The translations under genes were made by a program, and so were the position numbers. The notes beneath the pieces are model-generated. The model saw only the letters and a list, made by a program, of their open reading frames with translations. It made no database searches and was not told the origin of the DNA. From the NCBI RefSeq assembly GCF_025452095.1, contig NZ_CP104877.1:2294001-2358000 (forward strand): a stretch of 64,000 bases of DNA, in the 5' to 3' direction. This stretch comes from Paenarthrobacter sp. JL.01a (lineage in GTDB: Bacteria > Actinomycetota > Actinomycetes > Actinomycetales > Micrococcaceae). The first letter of the stretch is position 1. Every line of letters begins with the position of its first letter. Positions 7,704 through 15,106 of the stretch are shown here, piece after piece.

Positions 7704-8072
7704 TTAGATCGTGATTCCCTTTGCGAGGTTGTTGAGCTTATGGCGGGCCAAGGCAAGGTTCGCGTAGGTGCGGTCAAGCACCAAGTACACGAACAGTCCC
7801 TTGGATCCGCTGGAATTCAGGACGTTGATCAAGTGGTATTGACCGTTCAAAGTAATGAGAATGTCTTCTATGTCGCCGTCCAGGCCGAGGTCGGCCATGG
7901 TGCGCAGCTTCGCGCTTACAACATTTGAGTTACCCGCTGCGGCCACGCCCAGATCGAATCCAGGGCTGCCGCCCTGGGCGAGGGCCATGCCGCTGGAGTA
8001 GTCGACTACCGCGGCCCCCGTAGCGCCTTCAATGGACAACAATTGCTTTATAGCTTCGTCAAGCGTGCTCAT
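7704..8072 (-). CDS. Roadblock/LC7-domain protein
   Basis: 122 aa single-domain protein. GGAAGAAAG upstream supports the ATG at 8072, although the frame is open back to 8240. The sequence LLSIEGATGAAVVDYSSGMALA followed by an alternating beta/alpha pattern is typical of the Roadblock/LC7 superfamily. Bacterial members such as MglB and the CvnB conservon proteins usually regulate small GTPases. No GTPase, histidine kinase or DUF742 partner is adjacent, so this is an orphan. It converges on the degenerate ABC ATPase, and both lie between the two copies of the 45-bp element. Confidence 0.8.
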   Translation of the reverse strand: MSTLDEAIKQLLSIEGATGAAVVDYSSGMALAQGGSPGFDLGVAAAGNSNVVSAKLRTMADLGLDGDIEDILITLNGQYHLINVLNSSGSKGLFVYLVLDRTYANLALARHKLNNLAKGITI

Positions 8073-8481
8073 GGTGCTTTCTTCCTGTTCAGTAATGTCT
8101 TCGAAGGAATAGGCAGAGTGACCGGAGAAGAGTTCGGGGAAGGTGCTGAGACCCTCATCCCTTGAGTACGCGCTGGGCACCGCGGACTTCGTGGTTTCAC
8201 GGCTTTTCCACCATTTCCACGTTCGCTGCGAATGCTTCACTCTTCGGATTCCGCACTTCCCTTATGCCTGGTCACCGCCTACCTCGCGGTACAACCACAA
8301 GAGTATGCGCAGATCAGGATTAAACACCATTACGATTCCGAAATCGCGGAATTGTTGTGGGTAAAGGGTACGGGGCCGATAACAATCAAATAAATTGATT
8401 CAGTTTTCGCGTCACGAATTCACAATAAGTGTTTCTCCGAGCGTGGCCGCATGGACTGCATGCTTAGCGCGGGCCCTGGAA
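8073..8481. other. 409-bp non-coding region upstream of the roadblock gene
   Basis: No convincing gene. The region holds the probable promoter of the roadblock gene (minus strand), a 6-bp hairpin (8335-8340 with 8347-8352), an AT-rich stretch at 8375-8440, and conserved element copy 2 (8390-8434). The roadblock frame continues open to an ATG at 8240, so a longer N-terminus cannot be fully excluded. Confidence 0.5.
8390..8434 (+). repeat. 45-bp conserved element, copy 2
   Basis: Second copy of the element at 5948-5992, same strand, identical in all five blocks and in all spacer lengths. Here it lies about 320 bases upstream of the roadblock start and just past the 3' end of serB. The two copies form imperfect direct repeats around a 2.4-kb segment. 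Confidence 0.6.
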
Positions 8482-9375
8482 TCAGACGTTGGCGATATGC
8501 CGCACTGCATCAAGGTAAGGCATGTTGATTGCCGCATCGGCCACGGCGCGAACTGCAGGCTTTGCGTTGAACGCTACGCCGATGCCGGCCGCCCCCAGCA
8601 TGTCGAGGTCGTTCGCGCCATCGCCGACAGCGATGGTGTGCTCCAGGTCGATCCCCTCGGCAGCGGCCCATTGGCGCAGGTACTTCTCCTTGGATGCCCG
8701 GTCGATGACAGCACCCAGGACTTTGCCCGTGAGCGCACCGTCCACAATCTCAAGCTCATTGGCAATCCAGTAGTCCAGGCCCAGCTCCCCGGCAATGGGG
8801 CCCAGGATTTGGTTGAAGCCGCCGGAAACAACCGCCACAACGTGACCGGCTTTCTTGAACGCGGCCACGAGTTCTGCCGCACCGAGGCTGAGGCGCACTT
8901 CCTCACGCACGGAATCGACGACGGCGGCCGGCAAGCCCGCCAGTACGGCGACACGGGCATGCAGGCTCTGGGCGAAGTCGAGCTCGCCCCGCATGGCAGC
9001 TTCCGTGACGGCCGCAACCTCTTCGCGCTTGCCGGCGTAGGCAGCAAGGAGCTCGATGACCTCCTGTTGGATAAGCGTTGAATCCACGTCCATGATGAGA
9101 AGCTTGCGCCCTGCCTGCCGGAGCCCTGCGGGGACCAGGGCAGTATCGGTGCCGGTCAAAGCCGACCCGGCCACCCGGCGTCGAAGGTCGGACAGCGCGT
9201 CCGGTGAATCAAGCCGCACGTCTACATCGGCCGTGTGAACGGCGAAGCGCTCGTCACCGGTCTGTGATTCCGCGGACACTTCCGCGCCGGCGTCTGCCAG
9301 CACCTTGCGCACGGCATCGAGCGATTCAGGGGACAAATTCACGCCATAGCTGACCGCAGCCAAGTTCGAAGTCAT
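8482..9375 (-). CDS. serB: Phosphoserine phosphatase SerB
   Basis: 297 aa. The HAD nucleophile motif DVDST is at residues 96-100, followed by SGGF near 180 and GDGANDLDM near 236, all needed for catalysis. The roughly 90-residue N-terminal part is ACT-like, as in long SerB forms. It makes L-serine from phosphoserine, the last step of the phosphorylated pathway. It is divergent from the 9487 ABC gene, with 111 bases between. Confidence 0.94.
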   Translation of the reverse strand: MTSNLAAVSYGVNLSPESLDAVRKVLADAGAEVSAESQTGDERFAVHTADVDVRLDSPDALSDLRRRVAGSALTGTDTALVPAGLRQAGRKLLIMDVDSTLIQQEVIELLAAYAGKREEVAAVTEAAMRGELDFAQSLHARVAVLAGLPAAVVDSVREEVRLSLGAAELVAAFKKAGHVVAVVSGGFNQILGPIAGELGLDYWIANELEIVDGALTGKVLGAVIDRASKEKYLRQWAAAEGIDLEHTIAVGDGANDLDMLGAAGIGVAFNAKPAVRAVADAAINMPYLDAVRHIANV

Positions 9376-9486
9376 GGCCTCAATCCTATCGATCGGCCTT
9401 CTTGCCCCCGAAACTGTTTCGCCAGTTAAACCAGCGGAAAGTGCCGGTTATCAGTCATGTTCACTTTTGTCCTAGTGTCTACTGCT

Positions 9487-10272
9487 ATGAGTGATGTTCT
9501 GGATTTGGCTTCCGTCAGCGTTGTCCGAGGCAAAAAGACCCTGCTGGACAAGGTTGACTGGCAAGTCAACGAAGGAGAACGCTGGGTCATCCTGGGCCCC
9601 AACGGCGCTGGCAAAACAACCCTTCTCCAGATCGCCGCCGCGCGCCTGCACCCCAGCAGCGGCAAGGCCGGCATCCTCGACGAGACTCTGGGGCGGGTCG
9701 ACGTCTTTGAACTCCGCCCCCGGATCGGCCTCTCCTCGGCAGCGCTTGCCACGCAGATCCCCGAGCACGAGAACGTCCTGAACGTGGTGGTCACCGCAGC
9801 GTACGGCGTCACCGGCCGCTGGAGGGAGGGGTACGAACGCGACGACGAACGCCGCGCCTTTGGCCTCCTGAACGACTGGGGGATGGGCCCCCTCCTCAAC
9901 CGGACCTTCGCAACCCTTTCAGAGGGGGAGCGCAAGCGCGTTCAGATCGCCCGCGCCCTGATGACCGACCCCGAGCTGCTCCTGCTGGACGAACCCGCCG
10001 CAGGCCTGGACCTTGGCGGGCGTGAGGAGTTGGTCCATAAGCTGGGCGAGCTCGCCAGCGACCCCGACGCGCCGGCCATGGTCCTTGTAACCCACCACCT
10101 TGAAGAGGTGCCCCCGGGATTCACCCATGCGATGCTGCTGCGCGAAGGAGGGGTCGTTGCTGCCGGACCCATCAAGGAAGTCCTGACCGACGAGCACCTG
10201 GGTAACACCTTCGGCCTGGCTCTGGACGTTTCCGAAAATTCCGGGCGCTACACCGCCACGGCGCGCCGCTAG
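9487..10272 (+). CDS. Single-domain ABC ATPase (YlmA/ModF type)
   Basis: 261 aa. Walker A GPNGAGKT near residue 38, signature LSEGERKRVQIARAL, Walker B LLLLDEPAAGLD, and switch histidine in LVTHH. No membrane partner has the usual transporter form, although the next gene is a TauE/SafE-like membrane protein 17 bases downstream. The ATG at 9487 has no Shine-Dalgarno, and an upstream in-frame ATG at 9457 is possible. A 5-1-5 palindrome (GAAAC-T-GTTTC, 9410-9420) lies in the promoter region. The substrate is unknown. Confidence 0.88.
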   Translation: MSDVLDLASVSVVRGKKTLLDKVDWQVNEGERWVILGPNGAGKTTLLQIAAARLHPSSGKAGILDETLGRVDVFELRPRIGLSSAALATQIPEHENVLNVVVTAAYGVTGRWREGYERDDERRAFGLLNDWGMGPLLNRTFATLSEGERKRVQIARALMTDPELLLLDEPAAGLDLGGREELVHKLGELASDPDAPAMVLVTHHLEEVPPGFTHAMLLREGGVVAAGPIKEVLTDEHLGNTFGLALDVSENSGRYTATARR

Positions 10273-10289
10273 GGCGGTCCCGGTACACA

Positions 10290-11075
10290 ATGGAGATTCT
10301 TAGCAGCATCCTGGTCTTTATCGCGGGCTTGTGGGCCGGCACCATCAATGCGGTGGTGGGTTCCGGCACGCTGGTGACCTTCCCCGTGCTGATCGCCTTG
10401 GGCGTCGTGCCTGTCGTAGCTTCCATGAGCAACGCCATGGGGCTTGTAGCCGGTACGGCCGCCGGCGCCTGGGGTTATCGCCGTGAATTGGCTGGCCGTG
10501 GCAGGCAGCTGCTCAAACTGATGCCGGCATCACTGTTGGGTGGCATTACGGGCGCATGGCTGCTGCTCCACCTGCCGGAAAAGGTCTTTGGCTACGTAGC
10601 ACCTGTCCTGCTGGTCGCCGCGCTGCTCATGGTGCTTTTCCAGCCCAAGCTCCAGGCATGGATCCGGGCTAGGGAACAGAACCCCGAGCATGCCATCAAG
10701 GACAAGAGCCACGGCATCCTCTTGGTGGTCCTGATCTACTTGGCCGGGGTGTACGGCGGATACTTCGTCGCCGCTCAAGGAATCCTCCTCGTGGGAATCC
10801 TCGGCGTGTTCCTCTCGGGCACCATGCAAAATGCCAACGCCATGAAGAACATCCTCACCCTGACGGTGAACATGGTGGCGGCTGTGTCCTATCTCATCTT
10901 CGCCTTCGACAGAATCAATTGGTGGGTTGTCCTGCTCATTGCCGTCAGCTCCACGATCGGCGGGCTGGTCGGTTCGAAGGTTGGCCGGAAATTGTCGCCC
11001 AAGGTGCTCCGCGGCGTCATCTTCACCCTCGGCATTGTGGCGCTTGGCTTCATGATCGCCAACCTCCTGAAATAG
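10290..11075 (+). CDS. TauE/SafE family membrane permease
   Basis: 261 aa, about eight hydrophobic segments. The opening FIAGLWAGTINAVVGSGTLVTFP is the repeat-1 hallmark of the TauE/SafE (UPF0721) family, and GGLVGSKVGRKL marks the second half. Members export sulfite or organosulfonates, or take up anions; the substrate cannot be told here. It follows the ABC gene by 17 bases and precedes the TrmH gene by 7 bases, so the three are probably co-transcribed. Confidence 0.88.
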   Translation: MEILSSILVFIAGLWAGTINAVVGSGTLVTFPVLIALGVVPVVASMSNAMGLVAGTAAGAWGYRRELAGRGRQLLKLMPASLLGGITGAWLLLHLPEKVFGYVAPVLLVAALLMVLFQPKLQAWIRAREQNPEHAIKDKSHGILLVVLIYLAGVYGGYFVAAQGILLVGILGVFLSGTMQNANAMKNILTLTVNMVAAVSYLIFAFDRINWWVVLLIAVSSTIGGLVGSKVGRKLSPKVLRGVIFTLGIVALGFMIANLLK

Positions 11076-11082
11076 TCTCCCA

Positions 11083-11892
11083 GTGACCTTCCACTACCTC
11101 GAGTCCGCCGATGATCCGCGGGTGAGCGACTACACCACGCTTACCGATGTGCACCTGCGAAAGCTTCGCGAACCGCGGGAAGGCATGTACATCGCTGAGT
11201 CCTCCAGGGTGCTGCGCAGGGCCTTGGCAGCAGGGCACCAGCCACGCTCGTTCTTCCTCGCCGAGAAGTGGCTGGAGGACCTCGACGATGTCTTCCAGGC
11301 CTACCCCGATGTTCCAGTCTTCATAGGCAAAGCTTCTTTGCTGGAGGAGATCACAGGCTTCCACCTTCACCGCGGTGCAATGGCTGCAATGCACCGTCCG
11401 GATCCTGTGCCGTTGGAGGACCTCCTGGCCTCGGCACAGCGGGTCGCCGTGCTGGAAGACATCGTGGACCACACCAACGTCGGGGCCATTTTCCGTTCGG
11501 CCGCCGCACTGGGGGTGGATGCCGTGCTGGTCTCTCCACGCTGCGGCGACCCTTTGTACCGGCGAAGCGTCCGAGTCAGCATGGGCACGGTTTTCCAGGT
11601 GCCGTGGGCGCGCCTGGAAAGCTGGCCAGGTGACGTTGTCCAGCTGAAGGAACAAGGTTTCACTGTGGCAGCCATGGAACTGACCGATGATGCGGTGGAC
11701 CTGGACGATCTCGCGGCCAGGCAGCTTCCAAAACTGGCACTGGTGCTTGGAACAGAAGGTGCCGGGATGAGCCCGGAGACGCTGGCCGCCGTCGACGTCG
11801 CTGTCAAAATCCCCATGCGGAAAGGTGTCGATTCGCTCAATGTGGCCGCTGCCTCCGCCGTCGCCTTCTGGGAACTTCGACCGCGGGATTGA
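11083..11892 (+). CDS. TrmH/SpoU family RNA 2'-O-methyltransferase
   Basis: 269 aa from GTG 11083. The SPOUT motifs are in order: motif 1 HTNVGAIFRSAAALGVDAV, motif 2 ALVLGTEGAGMS, motif 3 KIPMRKGVDSLNVAAASAVAF. The N-terminal roughly 90 residues form the substrate-binding domain of TsnR/RlmB-like enzymes. The target RNA is not predictable. It is the third gene of the ABC-TauE-TrmH group. Confidence 0.9.
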   Translation: MTFHYLESADDPRVSDYTTLTDVHLRKLREPREGMYIAESSRVLRRALAAGHQPRSFFLAEKWLEDLDDVFQAYPDVPVFIGKASLLEEITGFHLHRGAMAAMHRPDPVPLEDLLASAQRVAVLEDIVDHTNVGAIFRSAAALGVDAVLVSPRCGDPLYRRSVRVSMGTVFQVPWARLESWPGDVVQLKEQGFTVAAMELTDDAVDLDDLAARQLPKLALVLGTEGAGMSPETLAAVDVAVKIPMRKGVDSLNVAAASAVAFWELRPRD

Positions 11893-11897
11893 GCCGG

Positions 11898-11927
11898 TTC
11901 GTAGGCCGTGCCCGTTTCGGCTATGAT
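11898..11927 (+). promoter_or_regulatory. Possible sigma-70-type promoter of rpmE2
   Basis: TTCGTA (11898-11903), an 18-base spacer and TATGAT (11922-11927) precede the L31B start by about 105 bases. No Zur-box-like palindrome was seen, although rpmE2 is Zur-controlled in some actinobacteria. Confidence 0.35.
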
Positions 11928-12033
11928 TGGTTGTTGGCCCGGAAGCTGGAATGTTTACATTACAGGCCACGGTCCACCTCCATTCATACCTGGCAGCTGG
12001 CAAAATCCAGTTGCGCGAACAAAAGGTCCCATT

Positions 12034-12291
12034 ATGAAGTCTGATATCCACCCGAAGTACGAAGCTGTTGTCTTCAACGACCTCGCTTCCGGTACGAAGT
12101 TCCTGACCAAGTCCACCGTGTCTTCCTCGAAGACCATCGAGTGGGAAGACGGAAACACCTACCCGGTTATCGACGTCGAAATCTCCTCGGAGTCCCACCC
12201 GTTCTACACGGGCAAGCAGCGCATCATGGACTCCGCTGGCCGCGTCGAGCGCTTCAACGCCCGCTTCAAGGGCTTCGGCGGCAAGAAGTAA
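12034..12291 (+). CDS. rpmE2: Ribosomal protein bL31, type B
   Basis: 85 aa. [16 protein letters not shown] and the [12 protein letters not shown] segment identify L31. The zinc-binding Cys residues of type A L31 are absent, so this is the zinc-free type B paralogue that replaces type A under zinc limitation in several bacteria. AAAAGG at 12021-12026 precedes the ATG. A terminator follows directly, so it is probably monocistronic. Confidence 0.95.
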   Translation: MKSDIHPKYEAVVFNDLASGTKFLTKSTVSSSKTIEWEDGNTYPVIDVEISSESHPFYTGKQRIMDSAGRVERFNARFKGFGGKK

Positions 12292-12312
12292 CCACTTCAC
12301 CCCAAGGCTTTC

Positions 12313-12353
12313 AAAAGCCCGCATTACCGGATTCTCCGGCAATGCGGGCTTTT
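12313..12353 (+). terminator. Rho-independent terminator of rpmE2
   Basis: 18-bp stem (12313-12330 with 12336-12353, one G-T mismatch), 5-base loop, and a T-containing tail. Confidence 0.85.
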
Positions 12354-12368
12354 GCGTTTTCCGGCAAG

Positions 12369-13478
12369 ATGGAAACCATGACTTCCCAGCCGACACCTGA
12401 AACCGATAACGACGACGCCGGGACCCGCCTTCACGGCGAATATAAAGTTCCCGGCGGCAAACTGGTGGTGGTGGACCTGGATGTGGTGGACGGCCTGTTT
12501 GCCAACGTTTCGCTGAGCGGCGACTTCTTCCTCGAACCCGATGAAGCCCTGCAGGACATCAATGAGGCACTGACAGGACTTCCCGGGAACTCAACAGCAG
12601 CAGATATTGCCGCGGCGGTCAGCGCCGGATTGCCCGCCGGCGCAACGCTGTTCGGTTTCTCCGCAGAGGCTGTGGCCATTACAGTCCGACGCGCATTGTC
12701 CAAAGCCACCAGCTGGGACGACCACCAGTGGGACGTCATCCCGCCGTCAGTTCTCCCGACCCATGTGAACGTCGCACTGGACGAAGTACTGACCGAAGAG
12801 GTCGGCGCCGGGTTGCGTAATCCCACGCTAAGGTTCTGGGACTGGGAGGAGCCATCAGTAGTCATCGGCAGCTTCCAGTCGGTCAAGAACGAGGTTGATC
12901 CTGAGGGCGTTGCCCGCCACGGCATCACCGTGGTCCGCCGGATCAGCGGCGGCGGAGCCATGTTCATGGAGGCCGGCAACTGCATCACGTATTCCCTGTA
13001 CCTGCCACAGACCCTGGTGGACGGCATCAGCTTCGCCGACTCATACGCGTTCCTGGATGCCTGGGTCATGGCAGCACTCGAGAAGCTGGGAATCACCGCT
13101 TTTTATGTGCCCCTCAATGACATCGCAACGGACCAGGGCAAGATCGGCGGAGCCGCCCAGAAGCGGCTTGCCAACGGCGGCATGCTCCATCACGTCACCA
13201 TGAGCTACGACATCGACGCCGACAAAATGGTCGAAGTGCTGCGGATCGGCAAGGAGAAGCTTTCGGACAAGGGCACCCGCAGCGCCAAGAACCGCGTAGA
13301 CCCCTTGCGTCGCCAGACCGGCATGGCGCGGGCCGCAATCCTGCAGGCCATGCAGGAGGTCTTTACCGAGCGATACGGTGCCTCAGAGTCCGTGCTCACT
13401 GAAGCAGAGCTTGCAGAAGCCAGGAAACGCGTGGACTCCAAGTTCGGTACCAGTGAATGGTTGAACCGGGTTCCCTGA
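12369..13478 (+). CDS. Lipoate-protein ligase-like protein with N-terminal accessory domain
   Basis: About 369 aa; ATG at 12369 or 12378, neither with a strong ribosome site. Residues about 20-105 (GEYKVPGGKLVVVDLDV, then SGDFFLEPDEAL and NEALTG) resemble the small accessory domain that lies at the C-terminus of E. coli LplA or is a separate LplB chain in Thermoplasma. The rest is the catalytic BPL/LplA fold: RRISGGGAMF near residue 190 and lysine in KIGGAAQKR near 257. It probably attaches lipoate or octanoate to acyltransferase subunits. The domain order is inverted relative to LplA, and the exact substrate is unknown. Confidence 0.85.
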   Translation: METMTSQPTPETDNDDAGTRLHGEYKVPGGKLVVVDLDVVDGLFANVSLSGDFFLEPDEALQDINEALTGLPGNSTAADIAAAVSAGLPAGATLFGFSAEAVAITVRRALSKATSWDDHQWDVIPPSVLPTHVNVALDEVLTEEVGAGLRNPTLRFWDWEEPSVVIGSFQSVKNEVDPEGVARHGITVVRRISGGGAMFMEAGNCITYSLYLPQTLVDGISFADSYAFLDAWVMAALEKLGITAFYVPLNDIATDQGKIGGAAQKRLANGGMLHHVTMSYDIDADKMVEVLRIGKEKLSDKGTRSAKNRVDPLRRQTGMARAAILQAMQEVFTERYGASESVLTEAELAEARKRVDSKFGTSEWLNRVP

Positions 13479-13484
13479 TCATCA

Positions 13485-13543
13485 TGACCGGAGTTGGATT
13501 GACCGGAGTTGGATACTGCCGGGTTCTGGATACTGTCGGGTTC
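13485..13543. repeat. Short tandem repeats between convergent genes
   Basis: A 15-bp unit (TGACCGGAGTTGGAT) occurs twice in perfect tandem at 13485-13514. It is followed by ACTGCCGGGTTCTGGAT (13515-13531) and a truncated variant (13532-13543). All four share a CCGG/TCGG-GTT-type core. They lie between the lplA-like stop and the WYL gene stop, with the last unit touching that stop. Confidence 0.7.
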
Positions 13544-14240
13544 ACTGCGCACGCCCATGCACCGGCCGGGCGTTCACCGGGGGCTCGCCAACTTCGTCGA
13601 TGGTATGGCCGCTGCAGGCAGTTGTGGTGACGCTGGCCCCTTCGACGCGGGAAACGGTAAACCATCTCATCGCGTCGCGCAGCCGGCACCACCCCACCAG
13701 GTACCACCGGCCGTTCGTGGAGGCGAAAAGCACAGGTTCCACGTCGCGGATGGTCGTAGTCCCGTCTGCCGAGGTGTAACTGATACGGACCACTCGCTGC
13801 GCGGCCATCGCTTCCTCCAGCGCTGACCTGGTTTTGCGCGACGGGGAGCGAACCTCATTGACCCAGATGCGACCGGCCAGTTCGTGTGCTCTAGCCTTGG
13901 TTCCGGGATCGAGGACGTCCAGGATTTTGTGGATACCCGCTGCGGCCAGGTCTGCGTACGGCGCATCGGGCGCTGCGGACACAGCCGCCATGAGGGCCAC
14001 GGCCTGCGCCGGTGACAGGGTGACGGGCGGCAGGGAGGACCCTGCGGCCAGTCCGTAACCACCGCCGGGACCTGGGCGGGACCAGATGGGCGCCCCGCTG
14101 TTCTCCAGGGCATCAAGGTCTCTCTTGACGGTGCGTACGGATACCGCGAACTCCCTGGCCAGCATTTCGGCGGAGACCCCCCGGGCACCGCTGCGGCGCA
14201 ACATCTCAGAGAGGGCATGGAGCCGTTCGACTCTTCTCAC
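13542..14240 (-). CDS. HTH-WYL transcriptional regulator
   Basis: 232 aa from GTG 14240. Winged HTH (about residues 7-55, with VSAEMLAREFAVSVRTVKRD as recognition part) is followed by a WYL domain containing GRWYLVGWCRLRDAMRWF. Such proteins (YafY type) bind ligands or nucleic acid through WYL and regulate neighbouring genes. The divergent alpha/beta hydrolase at 14314 is the likely target. Confidence 0.9.
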   Translation of the reverse strand: MRRVERLHALSEMLRRSGARGVSAEMLAREFAVSVRTVKRDLDALENSGAPIWSRPGPGGGYGLAAGSSLPPVTLSPAQAVALMAAVSAAPDAPYADLAAAGIHKILDVLDPGTKARAHELAGRIWVNEVRSPSRKTRSALEEAMAAQRVVRISYTSADGTTTIRDVEPVLFASTNGRWYLVGWCRLRDAMRWFTVSRVEGASVTTTACSGHTIDEVGEPPVNARPVHGRAQ

Positions 14241-14313
14241 TGTTCGAACCTACCCAAATTCATGACACAAATAGTGACATACCCTTGTCCACGGCGCCTG
14301 CGAGGGTGGTGTC
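14241..14313. promoter_or_regulatory. Shared control region of WYL regulator and hydrolase
   Basis: 73-bp divergent intergenic. It contains an 8-bp palindrome GTTCGAAC (14242-14249) next to the regulator start and two direct TGACA motifs 12 bases apart (14263 and 14275), a helical-turn-like spacing that could be the WYL protein's operator. The assignment is inference. Confidence 0.4.
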
Positions 14314-15054
14314 ATGACAACTTCCACTAACCGCCCAACCATCATTCTCCTCGCCGGCCACTGGTTGGGCGCTTGGGCCTGGGACGAGGTCCTGGAACAC
14401 TTGGGGTCCCATGACTCACGCGCGACGGCATTGACCTTGCCCGGCCTCGATCCCGACGACCCCGACCGTGCCGCGAGGACCCTCGACGATCAGGCAGCAG
14501 CGATACTGGACGCCATGGCGCGACTCGGGGTATCCGAAGACCAGCCGGCGGTCCTCGTCGCCCACAGTGGTGCAAACGCACCTGCCAGCCTCGTCCTGGA
14601 CCGACGCCCAGAGCTCATCCACCGAATGGTCTGGGTAGACTCGGGCCCTCTGGCGCCAGGAAGTATCTTCGCCCCGGACTTTCCGGACGGCTTGGCGGAG
14701 CTTCCGTTGCCGTCCATCGATGTCCTCGCAAGCCAAGCGAGCCTGGAAGGCCTGAACACCGGGGACCTTGAGCGCTTCCAGGCCAGGGCCGTCCCGGAAC
14801 CCGGCCCCGTGCTTCGTCAGCCCGTCGAGCTCACGAACGATGCCCGCCGCAAGGTCCCCACCACACTGGTGTGCTGCTCGATACCCGGCACGACCGTGTT
14901 GGAGCTCGCCCTCTCAGGCCATGGCATGTTTGCCGAAGTCGCGCACATCGAGAACCTCGACGTTCTTGACCTCCCCACGGGGCACTGGCCCATGTGGAGC
15001 CGTCCCCGCGACCTCGCCAGGGCCATTCAGTCAGAAGCTACCCGGAACTACTGA
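14314..15054 (+). CDS. Alpha/beta hydrolase
   Basis: 246 aa. The opening beta strand and oxyanion segment (IILLAGHWLGAWAWDEV), nucleophile elbow VAHSGANAP (Ser at about 89), and a C-terminal GHWPMWSRP with the catalytic His match small alpha/beta-fold esterases. An Asp before the His (VLDLPTGHW region or earlier) would complete the triad. It is divergent from the WYL regulator, which probably controls it. The substrate is unknown. Confidence 0.85.
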   Translation: MTTSTNRPTIILLAGHWLGAWAWDEVLEHLGSHDSRATALTLPGLDPDDPDRAARTLDDQAAAILDAMARLGVSEDQPAVLVAHSGANAPASLVLDRRPELIHRMVWVDSGPLAPGSIFAPDFPDGLAELPLPSIDVLASQASLEGLNTGDLERFQARAVPEPGPVLRQPVELTNDARRKVPTTLVCCSIPGTTVLELALSGHGMFAEVAHIENLDVLDLPTGHWPMWSRPRDLARAIQSEATRNY

Positions 15055-15060
15055 AGAGCA

Positions 15061-15078
15061 TTCCTGCAGGAGCAGGAA
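15061..15078. terminator. Weak hairpin between hydrolase and pepN
   Basis: 7-bp stem (15061-15067 with 15072-15078) and a 4-base loop between convergent genes; no U-run. Confidence 0.35.
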
Positions 15079-15106
15079 CGGGCTTGGGTCCGGTCCTGAA
15101 TGACAG

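Noticed and set aside
11893..12033. Zur box upstream of rpmE2
   Set aside because: No AT-rich palindrome resembling a Zur site is present, although rpmE2 is Zur-regulated in some relatives.
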